A DNA stretch of 6,307 nt, taken from an uncultured Clostridia bacterium. GTDB lineage: Bacteria; Bacillota; Clostridia; Oscillospirales; CAG-272. The notes under the pieces were generated by a model. The model had not been told where the DNA came from, searched no databases, and worked only from the letters and a program-made list of their open reading frames with translations. The first letter of the stretch is position 1; each line of letters begins with the position of its first letter. This document shows, in pieces, positions 1 through 5,775 of the stretch. Location: NCBI GenBank assembly GCA_945936265.1, contig CAMETB010000086.1, positions 1 to 6,307 of the forward strand. Direction: 5' to 3'. Made by a program: the position numbers and the translations under genes.

Positions 1-251
1 TGTTTATCAACGCGTGGGGCGACGGCAACTGGAGAGTGGCAGACGGAGTTTTCCCGAAGGAGAGCCATATATTGAAACTTGATACTTCAAGGGTGAGAAA
101 CATTATAGGTTGGTATGAAAAGATAGGGATAAAGAAAGCCATAGACTATGTCGTAGAATGGACCAAAGCATATAAAAATGGCGAGGATGTGTCTTTAATT
201 ATGGAAAAAGAGATAAAAGAATACATTTGTTCGCTTGGTTGGAGTTTGTAA
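1..251 (+). CDS. rfbG: CDP-glucose 4,6-dehydratase, C-terminal fragment (partial, 5' end outside window)
   Basis: This is the last 82 codons of an open frame that enters from the left edge; the first complete codon is at 3 and the TAA at 249-251. The GTG at 36 is an internal Val, not a start, because the frame runs on to the edge with family-like sequence (N-A-W-G-D-G-N-W). The stretch 'SHILKLDTSRVRNIIGW' followed by 'AIDYVVEWTKAY' and a final 'EIKEYI' matches the usual C-terminal end of RfbG/DdhB, an extended SDR. There an (E/S)-x-x-x-LKLD-(S/T) segment precedes a GW turn and a V-E-W helix. The enzyme converts CDP-D-glucose to CDP-4-keto-6-deoxy-D-glucose in the cytoplasm, using bound NAD. 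The catalytic Ser/Tyr/Lys and the Rossmann glycines lie outside the window and cannot be checked. The next gene, rfbH, starts 1 nt after the stop and uses this enzyme's product, which supports the call. Confidence 0.88.
   Translation, partial: FINAWGDGNWRVADGVFPKESHILKLDTSRVRNIIGWYEKIGIKKAIDYVVEWTKAYKNGEDVSLIMEKEIKEYICSLGWSL
241..244 (+). promoter_or_regulatory. Ribosome binding site setting the rfbH start
   Basis: GGAG lies 8 nt upstream of the ATG at 253. It sits inside the last codons of the upstream gene. It favours ATG 253 over the in-frame TTG at 235, which lies before this site. Confidence 0.75.
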
Positions 252-252
252 A

Positions 253-1566
253 ATGGAAAGCAGATTAAAAGAACGGATACTCGAACTTACAAAAGAGTAT
301 GCAAAAGAAAAAGTAAAAGAGAGTAAAGAGGATGAAAAAATCAGATACGCCGGGCGTGTTTTTGATGAAAAGGAACTTTGCAATCTTGTTGATGCCTCAC
401 TTGAATTCTGGCTCACCGAAGGCAGATATACAGCGGAATTTGAAAGCAAACTTGCAAGTACGATAGGAGTAAAATACGCAAATTTCGTAAATTCGGGCTC
501 AAGCGCCGATTTGCTTGCGTTTTCAGCCCTTACCTCTTATGAACTCGGTGACAGAAGGATAAAAAGGGGTGACGAGGTTATAACCGTAGCCTGTTCTTTT
601 CCAACTACCATATCCCCTATAATACAGTACGGTGCAATACCGGTTTTCGTCGATGTCACAATACCTGAATATAACATAAATACAGATATGCTTGATGCGG
701 CGTTATCAAGCAAAACAAAGGCGGTAATGATAGCGCACACGCTCGGAAATCCGTTTAATCTTCAGGCGGTAAAGGACTTTTGCAGGCAAAACGGATTGTG
801 GCTCATAGAGGATAACTGCGACGCACTTGGCGCGCAGTACTATATCGACGGAGAATGGAAAATGACGGGAAGTGTCGGAGATATATCAACAAACAGCTTT
901 TATCCGGCACATCATATAACGACGGGTGAGGGCGGAGCAGTCTGTACAAGCAATCCCGAACTTCAAAAAATAATACGCTCCCTGCGTGATTGGGGCAGAG
1001 ACTGTGCATGCCCGAGCGGCAGGGACAACTCCTGCGGACACCGCTTTGATAAAAAGTGGGAGTTTTTGCCCGAGGGGTATGACCATAAATACGTATATTC
1101 CCGCTTCGGCTACAATCTTAAAGCAACCGATCTTCAAGCCGCCATAGGCGTTTCACAACTTGATAAACTGCCGGAGTTTGTTGAGAAAAGGCGTGAAAAT
1201 CATAAATATCTTAAAGAAATGCTTGAGAGAGTGTCGTATAAAATAATTTTGCCCGAGCATCTTTGTGAGGCAAAGCCGTCCTGGTTCGGATTTGTTGTAA
1301 CTTTGAAAGATGGGGGGGAGAAGAATAAAGTCGTATCTTACCTTGAAGGAAACGGAATACAGACAAGGTCGCTTTTTGCGGGAAATATTATATCTCACCC
1401 CTGCTTTGATCCTATAAGAAAAACCGATTTGTACCGCGTTGTCGGAGAACTTACCGAGAGCGATAAAATAATGAATGATACCTTCTGGGTAGGCGTATAT
1501 CCGGGACTTGATAAAGAAAAACTCGATAAAATCGGAGAAACGATAATAGATGCGCTTAAACGATAA
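253..1566 (+). CDS. rfbH: CDP-4-keto-6-deoxy-D-glucose 3-dehydrase (RfbH/DdhC, E1)
   Basis: The protein has 437 residues from ATG 253, the usual length of RfbH. It is a fold-type I PLP/PMP enzyme (DegT/DnrJ/EryC1/StrS superfamily). With an E3 reductase it removes the C-3 hydroxyl of CDP-4-keto-6-deoxyglucose, giving CDP-4-keto-3,6-dideoxyglucose. Visible marks are 'NSGSSADLLA' (80-89) for phosphate binding, 'PVFVDV' (130-135), 'MIAHTLGNP' (159-167) and 'LIEDNCDALG' (184-193), with Asp187 expected to hold the pyridine nitrogen. In 'SFYPAHH' (215-221) His220 stands where aminotransferases carry the Schiff-base Lys, the hallmark of this dehydrase. The iron-sulfur ligands are Cys189, Cys251, Cys253 and Cys261 ('RDCAC' then 'NSC'). 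The published Yersinia E1 motif is C-X57-C-X1-C-X7-C; here the first spacer is 61, so about four residues are inserted near 'YYIDGEWKMTG' (196-206). 'FAGNI', 'YRVVGEL' and 'YPGL' near the C terminus are also typical. The 3' end overlaps gtrA by 17 nt. This is a confident identification. Confidence 0.95.
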   Translation: MESRLKERILELTKEYAKEKVKESKEDEKIRYAGRVFDEKELCNLVDASLEFWLTEGRYTAEFESKLASTIGVKYANFVNSGSSADLLAFSALTSYELGDRRIKRGDEVITVACSFPTTISPIIQYGAIPVFVDVTIPEYNINTDMLDAALSSKTKAVMIAHTLGNPFNLQAVKDFCRQNGLWLIEDNCDALGAQYYIDGEWKMTGSVGDISTNSFYPAHHITTGEGGAVCTSNPELQKIIRSLRDWGRDCACPSGRDNSCGHRFDKKWEFLPEGYDHKYVYSRFGYNLKATDLQAAIGVSQLDKLPEFVEKRRENHKYLKEMLERVSYKIILPEHLCEAKPSWFGFVVTLKDGGEKNKVVSYLEGNGIQTRSLFAGNIISHPCFDPIRKTDLYRVVGELTESDKIMNDTFWVGVYPGLDKEKLDKIGETIIDALKR

Positions 1567-1996
1567 AATAAAAAACCTTTATAAAGATAAAAAAATAAGA
1601 TTTTTGTTTGTGGGTGTCTTGAATACCGCGGTCGGATACGGACTTTATGCGCTCTTCATATTTTTCGGGTGGCATTATATCGTTGCCCAGACGCTCTCGA
1701 CACTTATCGGAGTGGCGCACAGTTACGTATGGAACAAATATTTTACTTTTGGCAAAACCGCGCGTTCCTTTAAGGAGGCTTTGCGCTTTGTGTCCGTCTA
1801 TGTTGTCAGCTATCTTATATCACTGCTTTTGCAATACCTTATGATAGATAAAGCGGGTATGAGCGCATATATCGCGGGGCTTATAAGCCTTGTATTTACG
1901 ACGGTTATAAGTTATGTGGGGCATAATTTTTATTCGTTCGGCAATTTTCCCAAGAAGAAAGAAAAAAGCAAAGAGAACGGAGAAAACATCAAATGA
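1550..1996 (+). CDS. GtrA-family polytopic membrane protein (probable polyprenyl-phosphate-sugar flippase)
   Basis: This 148-residue protein has a short basic N terminus and four hydrophobic segments at about 16-38, 43-63, 79-98 and 103-127, then a Lys/Glu-rich cytoplasmic tail. 'IRFLFVGVLNT' (16-26) is the usual opening of GtrA domains. The motifs 'WNKYFTFG' (61-68), after helix 2, and 'GHNFYSFG' (124-131), after helix 4, look like the two halves of an internal duplication and are typical of the family. GtrA proteins are thought to move polyprenyl-phosphate-linked monosaccharides across the membrane for later transfer to surface glycans; the substrate here is not visible from sequence. The ATG at 1550 lies inside the end of rfbH with GGAG at 1534-1537 (12 nt away, rather far), and the stop overlaps the next ATG (ATGA at 1993-1996). 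A likely partner is the GtrB-like transferase at 4682-5584. The family call is firm; the flippase role and substrate are inferred. Confidence 0.88.
   Translation: MRLNDKIKNLYKDKKIRFLFVGVLNTAVGYGLYALFIFFGWHYIVAQTLSTLIGVAHSYVWNKYFTFGKTARSFKEALRFVSVYVVSYLISLLLQYLMIDKAGMSAYIAGLISLVFTTVISYVGHNFYSFGNFPKKKEKSKENGENIK
1979..1982 (+). promoter_or_regulatory. Ribosome binding site for the ThDP enzyme
   Basis: GGAG lies 10 nt before ATG 1993 and 16 nt before the second in-frame ATG at 1999. The first ATG is therefore the likelier start; it also forms the ATGA overlap with the gtrA stop. Confidence 0.6.
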
Positions 1997-3795
1997 AGAT
2001 GCGTTTAGCGGACTATGTGTCTGATTTTTTAGTCAAAGTGGGCATAACGGATGTGTTTTGCGTAACCGGCGGAGGAGCAATGCATCTTGACGACGCCATC
2101 TGCCATGACAGCCGTCTGAGAGTTACTTATATGCATCACGAACAGTCCTGTGCCATTGCCGCCGAGGCATACGCAAGGATATATAATAAGCCTGCCTGCG
2201 TTCTCGTAACGACAGGCCCGGGTGGGACAAACGCCTTAACGGGCGTTTTGTGCGCTTATCTTGATTCCGTTCCGATGCTTGTAATATCGGGGCAAGTCAA
2301 GTACGAAACGACGTCGAGAAAAATGAACTGTGGTGTGCGTGCCGCAGGAGATCAGGAGTTCGATATAACAAAATGCGCCGCCCATATGACGAAATATGCA
2401 GTGATGACTGAAAATCCGTCGGATATACGCTTTGAACTTGAAAAGGCGTATCACCTGGCAACGGAGGCAAGGTGCGGACCCTCCTGGATAGACATACCTC
2501 TTGATTTTCAGTCCGCAATTATAGAAACCGACGCACTCGTCGAATACACTCACACTCCGCACTTAAACTCTACGTCAACCTATATGGCGGAGTACGTATG
2601 TGAGGAAATAGCAAAAAGCCGGCGCCCCGTTTTGTATGCGGGTAACGGTGTGCGCCTTTCGGGCGGATATGATGAGTTTATAAAAGCGGCAGAAAAACTT
2701 AAAATACCGGTTGTTCTCGGTTGGAACAGCATTGATCTTTTGCCAAACAATAACGAACTTTACGCGGGCAGAGCAGGTATTATGGGCGACAGGGCAGGCA
2801 ATTTTGCCGTTCAGAATGCCGATCTTGTAATAGCGGTAGGCAACAGGCTCTCAATAAGACAGGTAGGCTACAATTATAAAACGTGGGCAAGGGGCGCAAA
2901 AATCATAATGGTAGATGCCGACAAGGCGGAGATGGATAAGCCGACCTTGCATGTTGATAAGAAAATCAACGCCGACGCAAAGGATTTTTTTGAAAAAATT
3001 CTCGAATGCGCAGGCGAGTATCATTTGCCCGATTTTGAAAAATGGCGCACCGTGTGTCGAAATTGGGTTGAAAAATACAAGGTAACTCAAAAAAAGCACT
3101 ATGAAGATACCGATAAAACAAACGTCTATGCCTTTATAGATACAATAAGCAAAATGCTAAAGGAAAACAGCATAACGGTAGTTGGAAACGGCAGCGCCTG
3201 CGTTGTAGGATCTCATGCGTTCAATATAAAAAAAGGCGAGAGATTTATAATAAATTCGGCGGTTGCAAGTATGGGTTACGACCTGCCTGCATCAATCGGC
3301 GCATACATTGCAAGCAAAGATGAAATTATATGCATAACGGGCGAAGGAAGTTTGCAGATGAATATACAGGAACTGCAGACTATAATTACAAACGACTTGC
3401 CGATTAAGATTTTCGTAATAAACAACGGCGGGTATCATTCCATACGGCAGACACAAAGAAATTTTTATCCCGAAAAGAAACTTGTCGGCATAGGACCGGG
3501 GAGCGGTGATCTGACTTTTCCCGACCTATCGAAAATAGCGGACGCTTACGGATATAAATATTTTTCGTGCCACTCAAACGAAGAACTGAAAGACAGTCTT
3601 GAAGCGGCTTTATCGACACGGGGAAGACTTATTTTTGAGGTTTTTGTCGGAGAAAATCAGAATTTTGAGCCTAAATCGTCTTCAAAGCAACTCGAGGACG
3701 GAACGATAATATCTCCTCCACTTGAGGATATGTTTCCGTTCCTTCCGAGAGAGGAACTCAAAGAGAATATGGAGATTTGCAAATGGTTTACGTGA
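1993..3795 (+). CDS. ThDP-dependent acetolactate-synthase-like carboligase, probable YerE-type enzyme
   Basis: The 600-residue protein has the three-domain acetohydroxyacid synthase fold: PYR domain about 1-170, central domain about 190-335, PP domain about 370-555. 'FCVTGGGAM' (22-30) and 'HHEQSCAIAAEAYAR' (48-62) place the catalytic Glu at 50; 'TTGPGGTNALTG' (73-84) is also typical. 'ADLVIAVGNRLS' and 'GAKIIMVDAD' fit the central domain, which binds FAD in this group. The ThDP/Mg motif is G-E-G-S at 450-453, then 24 residues after the GEG to Asn477-Asn478, with Glu in place of the common Asp of GDG. The C-terminal 45 residues ('EPKSSSKQLEDG', 'SPPLEDMFPFLPREEL') go beyond ordinary IlvB and, from memory, recur in sugar-cluster members of the family. 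Yersinia YerE, a ThDP/FAD enzyme, adds a two-carbon unit from pyruvate to C-4 of CDP-4-keto-3,6-dideoxyglucose. With rfbG/rfbH upstream and an SDR downstream, that reaction is my best inference. No ilvN or other isoleucine/valine genes adjoin it. The cofactor class is certain, the substrate is not. Confidence 0.85.
   Translation: MKMRLADYVSDFLVKVGITDVFCVTGGGAMHLDDAICHDSRLRVTYMHHEQSCAIAAEAYARIYNKPACVLVTTGPGGTNALTGVLCAYLDSVPMLVISGQVKYETTSRKMNCGVRAAGDQEFDITKCAAHMTKYAVMTENPSDIRFELEKAYHLATEARCGPSWIDIPLDFQSAIIETDALVEYTHTPHLNSTSTYMAEYVCEEIAKSRRPVLYAGNGVRLSGGYDEFIKAAEKLKIPVVLGWNSIDLLPNNNELYAGRAGIMGDRAGNFAVQNADLVIAVGNRLSIRQVGYNYKTWARGAKIIMVDADKAEMDKPTLHVDKKINADAKDFFEKILECAGEYHLPDFEKWRTVCRNWVEKYKVTQKKHYEDTDKTNVYAFIDTISKMLKENSITVVGNGSACVVGSHAFNIKKGERFIINSAVASMGYDLPASIGAYIASKDEIICITGEGSLQMNIQELQTIITNDLPIKIFVINNGGYHSIRQTQRNFYPEKKLVGIGPGSGDLTFPDLSKIADAYGYKYFSCHSNEELKDSLEAALSTRGRLIFEVFVGENQNFEPKSSSKQLEDGTIISPPLEDMFPFLPREELKENMEICKWFT
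3771..3774 (+). promoter_or_regulatory. Ribosome binding site setting the SDR start
   Basis: GGAG lies 8 nt before ATG 3783. The alternative TTG at 3777 would leave only 2 nt of spacing, so ATG 3783 is preferred and the protein begins M-V-Y-V-I-S-G. Confidence 0.75.
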
Positions 3796-4685
3796 TAAGC
3801 GGTTTTTCCTGTATGATAGGTTACGCTCTTTTGAGAACGCTTCCCGAAGGGGATAAAATAATTGCCCTTGTAAAGCCGGGCGAAAAAATACACGATTTTG
3901 TAAAAGAAAACGGAAATATAAAAATAAGAGAATGCGATATAAGAGATTATCGCTATTTTTCAACAAACGACAAGGGTGACGTCTTCATACACCTTGCTTG
4001 GCTCTCGACAGGCGGAGAAGAAAGGGACAATATAAGAGTGCAAATTGAAAATATATCCTATACGCAAGACGCCGTGGAACTAGCCGCAAGAATGAATTGC
4101 AAGATATTTATAGGCGCAGGCTCTCAGGCGGAGTACGGTCTTAAAAACGAAAAACTCACTCCCCACACCCCCGTAGACCCAATAAGTGCTTACGGTATAG
4201 CAAAATACTGCGCGGGTAAAATGAGTGAAAATCTTTGTGAAAAGTACGGTATGCGCATAAATTGGGTGCGTTTTTTAAGCGTATACGGCGAGTATGACAG
4301 GGAACGTAATTTTATACCTTATCTTATAAAAACATTTCTCTCGGGAGGAGTGCCGTTTGTTACCGACTGTACGCAGATATGGGATTATATCTACTGCGAC
4401 GACGCCGCACGGGCGGTATATTGCATTGCCAGAAACGGAATAGATAAAAAGAGTTACCCGATAGGCTCGGGGAAGAGCGATACTCTTAAAAATTATGTTC
4501 TTAAAATAAGGGAACTGACGGGCGGCAAAGGGATACATTTCGGGGCAAGAGAGCGCAAAGCGACGGAGCCGTTTTATCTTTGTGCCGATATTGATGAACT
4601 TTGCCGTGATACCGGGTTTAATCCCACAGTCGATTTTGACACCGGCATTAAAAAATGTATCGGCTTTATAAAGGAGAACGAATGA
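3783..4685 (+). CDS. NAD(P)-dependent extended SDR sugar reductase/epimerase, probable YerF-type ketoreductase
   Basis: This is a 300-residue extended short-chain dehydrogenase from ATG 3783. The first strand and nucleotide loop read 'VYVISGFSCMIG' (2-13). The usual G-x-x-G-x-x-G is altered to G7-x-x-C10-x-x-G13, an uncommon substitution. 'CDIRD' (51-55) probably contacts the adenine, and 'FIHLAWLS' (68-75) is the fourth-strand motif. The catalytic set is Ser114 ('GAGSQAEYG', 111-119), Tyr137 and Lys141 ('AYGIAK', 136-141). 'WVRFLSVYGEYD' and 'WDYIYCDDAARAV' (200-212) are the later substrate-site and R-D-Y-I-like motifs of sugar-nucleotide SDRs. All catalytic residues are present, so it should be active despite Cys10. 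By position after the ThDP enzyme, it could reduce the ketone left by a YerE-type reaction, as YerF does. It could instead be a CDP-abequose/paratose-type 4-ketoreductase or an epimerase; sequence alone does not separate these. It overlaps the upstream gene by 13 nt and the next gene by 4 nt. Confidence 0.85.
   Translation: MVYVISGFSCMIGYALLRTLPEGDKIIALVKPGEKIHDFVKENGNIKIRECDIRDYRYFSTNDKGDVFIHLAWLSTGGEERDNIRVQIENISYTQDAVELAARMNCKIFIGAGSQAEYGLKNEKLTPHTPVDPISAYGIAKYCAGKMSENLCEKYGMRINWVRFLSVYGEYDRERNFIPYLIKTFLSGGVPFVTDCTQIWDYIYCDDAARAVYCIARNGIDKKSYPIGSGKSDTLKNYVLKIRELTGGKGIHFGARERKATEPFYLCADIDELCRDTGFNPTVDFDTGIKKCIGFIKENE
4671..4676 (+). promoter_or_regulatory. Ribosome binding site setting the glycosyltransferase start
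   Basis: AAGGAG, the strongest Shine-Dalgarno match in the operon, lies 5 nt before ATG 4682. It rejects the upstream in-frame ATG at 4655, which has no such site and would add nine non-family residues. Confidence 0.8.
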
Positions 4686-5584
4686 AAAAGATATGCGTCG
4701 TTATACCTACCTATAATGAGAAGGAAAACGCAAGGGCAATATATGAAGCCGTAAAAAGAGAGTTTGAAACAAGGCTCACAAACTACGATTACGAGATACT
4801 TTTTGCGGATAACCGCTCTACAGATGGCACAAGAGCCATAATAGAAGATATAGCAAAGGAAGATTTCCACGTCCACGCAATATTCAACGCAAAAAATTAC
4901 GGTCAGTTTGTCTCTCCGTTCAACGCAATAATAAAAAGCGACGCAGATGCCACAATGACAATCTGCGCCGATTTTCAGGATCCTCCCGAACTTATTTCCT
5001 CATTCGTTGCAAAATGGGAGGAGGGATATAAAATAGTATGCGGAGTAAAGACCAGAAGCAAGGAAAATTTCTTTGTAAGATTTTTAAGAAGCGTTTACTA
5101 TAAAATCTTCAAAAAATTTGCAAGCGTGTCGGTAATAGAACACTTTACGGGCTTCGGGATTTACGACCGTTCGTTTGTCGATATTTTAAGAGAGCTTGAT
5201 GAGCCGGAGCCGTTTATAAGATCGCTCGTCTGCGAGCTTGGCTATAATATCACAACGATAGAGTACACACAGCCGAGGCGCAGGGCAGGCAAGAGCAGTA
5301 ACAATATAACCACTCTTTACGACGCCGCCATGCTGTCGTTTACCTCATATACCAAAGTCCCGATAAGAGCGTTTATGATTTTAGGTATAATACTTTTTGT
5401 CATCTCGATTATATCATTTATTGTATTTGCCGCACTCAAAATGATAATTCCTCTGCTTTTTTGCACCGTCGGTATTTTCTCCTCGATAGGATACATCTTT
5501 CTCTCAATTATCGGAGAATATATCCTTGCGATAAAAGCAAAAGTCACCCGACGCCCTCTTGTCATAGAGGAAAAGAGAATATAA
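4682..5584 (+). CDS. GtrB/DPM1-like family 2 glycosyltransferase with two C-terminal membrane helices
   Basis: The protein has 300 residues from ATG 4682, close to the usual size of GtrB/polyprenyl-phosphate glycosyltransferases. The GT-A domain opens with 'VVIPTYNEKEN' (6-16), continues with 'FADNRSTDGT' (41-50; Asp43 in the nucleotide site), and carries 'DFQDPPELI' (97-105), the D-x-Q-D-PPE motif of this subgroup. 'GFGIYDR' (157-163) and 'RRRAGKSSNN' (199-208) match the G-x-R/Y-x-x-R and R-x-G-x-S segments before the membrane region. Two hydrophobic helices follow at about 228-252 and 255-284, with a basic tail. Relatives move a sugar from a nucleotide donor, usually UDP-glucose, onto undecaprenyl phosphate on the cytoplasmic side. 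Its start overlaps the SDR stop (ATGA), making it the last gene of the operon. With gtrA three genes upstream it could form a GtrA/GtrB pair. A CDP-linked dideoxyhexose donor is attractive from context but not shown by sequence; UDP-glucose or another donor remains possible. Confidence 0.88.
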   Translation: MKKICVVIPTYNEKENARAIYEAVKREFETRLTNYDYEILFADNRSTDGTRAIIEDIAKEDFHVHAIFNAKNYGQFVSPFNAIIKSDADATMTICADFQDPPELISSFVAKWEEGYKIVCGVKTRSKENFFVRFLRSVYYKIFKKFASVSVIEHFTGFGIYDRSFVDILRELDEPEPFIRSLVCELGYNITTIEYTQPRRRAGKSSNNITTLYDAAMLSFTSYTKVPIRAFMILGIILFVISIISFIVFAALKMIIPLLFCTVGIFSSIGYIFLSIIGEYILAIKAKVTRRPLVIEEKRI

Positions 5585-5587
5585 AAA

Positions 5588-5622
5588 ATGACTGCCGCAA
5601 TTTTGTGGCAGTCATAAGTTTT
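5588..5622. terminator. Bidirectional intrinsic terminator between convergent genes
   Basis: ATGACTGCC (5588-5596) and GGCAGTCAT (5607-5615) form a perfect 9-bp stem. It can extend inward by G-U, C-G and A-T pairs to a four-base loop. On the plus strand it begins 3 nt after the glycosyltransferase stop and is followed by AAGTTTT, a modest T tract. On the minus strand the stem is followed at once by six T, a strong terminator for the ABC transporter transcript arriving from the right. Confidence 0.8.
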
Positions 5623-5666
5623 AAGGGGATAGGCGTATTTAGCAAAGATGCGTTAATTTTTTAACA

Positions 5667-5700
5667 CGTAGGGCGGGGGCTTGCTCCCGCCGTTTTGTTT
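5667..5700 (+). repeat. GC-rich hairpin unit, possible second terminator
   Basis: GGCGGG (5672-5677) pairs with CCCGCC (5686-5691), with a further G-U pair and a six-base loop GCTTGC. GTTTTGTTT follows, so on the plus strand it could act as a backup terminator. It is preceded by CGTA. A similar CGTA plus GC-rich palindrome lies 45 nt downstream, which suggests both belong to a dispersed hairpin repeat family. Copies elsewhere in the genome cannot be seen from this window. Confidence 0.5.
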
Positions 5701-5711
5701 GCCGTTTAATT

Positions 5712-5749
5712 CGTAAGCGGGACGGTATTGACCGTCCCGCTATATTTTT
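5712..5749 (+). repeat. Perfect 11-bp GC-rich palindrome with T tract, repeat unit or terminator
   Basis: AGCGGGACGGT (5716-5726) and ACCGTCCCGCT (5731-5741) are exact reverse complements around the loop ATTG, followed by ATATTTTT. This is the most stable hairpin of the gap and is well formed as a plus-strand terminator. On the minus strand no T tract follows it. The CGTA-A-GCGGG start resembles the CGTA-GG-GCGGG start of the unit at 5667. Confidence 0.6.
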
Positions 5750-5775
5750 GGGGTTCCCGTGTGGCAGCCCCGATC

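Noticed and set aside
235..252. TTG start for rfbH six codons upstream
   Set aside because: ATG 253 has GGAG at 8 nt and gives the usual 437-residue length; the TTG lies before that site.
195..449. Minus-strand open frame opposite the rfbG/rfbH junction
   Set aside because: It is antisense to two recognised genes, has low-complexity Ser/Phe-rich translation and no family motifs. The same applies to the other antisense frames, such as 2236-2562, 3682-3966 and 4574-4876.
1647..1844. Alternative plus-strand frame inside gtrA
   Set aside because: It lies wholly within a well-supported membrane protein gene in another frame and its translation has no recognisable features.
1993..3795. Annotation as biosynthetic acetolactate synthase IlvB
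   Set aside because: The fold fits, but there is no ilvN, ilvC or ilvD nearby. The gene is locked by overlaps into a CDP-dideoxyhexose operon, and the protein carries a C-terminal extension. Family membership is kept, the branched-chain amino acid role is not.
4655..4681. Upstream ATG for the glycosyltransferase
   Set aside because: AAGGAG sits between it and ATG 4682 at ideal spacing, and the added residues do not look like a GT2 N terminus.
5461..5664. Plus-strand frame running from the glycosyltransferase end through the terminator
   Set aside because: It reads through the transmembrane coding region out of frame and then through the hairpin at 5588-5615; no ribosome site supports it.
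5652..5665. GTTAA-TTTT-TTAAC palindrome as an operator or small terminator
   Set aside because: It is an AT-only-core 5-bp stem in AT-rich intergenic DNA with no promoter nearby; it is too weak to call.
5750..5771. GGGG/CCCC inverted repeat next to the ABC gene stop
   Set aside because: The stem is only 4 to 6 bp with a large loop and no T tract on either side; this may be chance.
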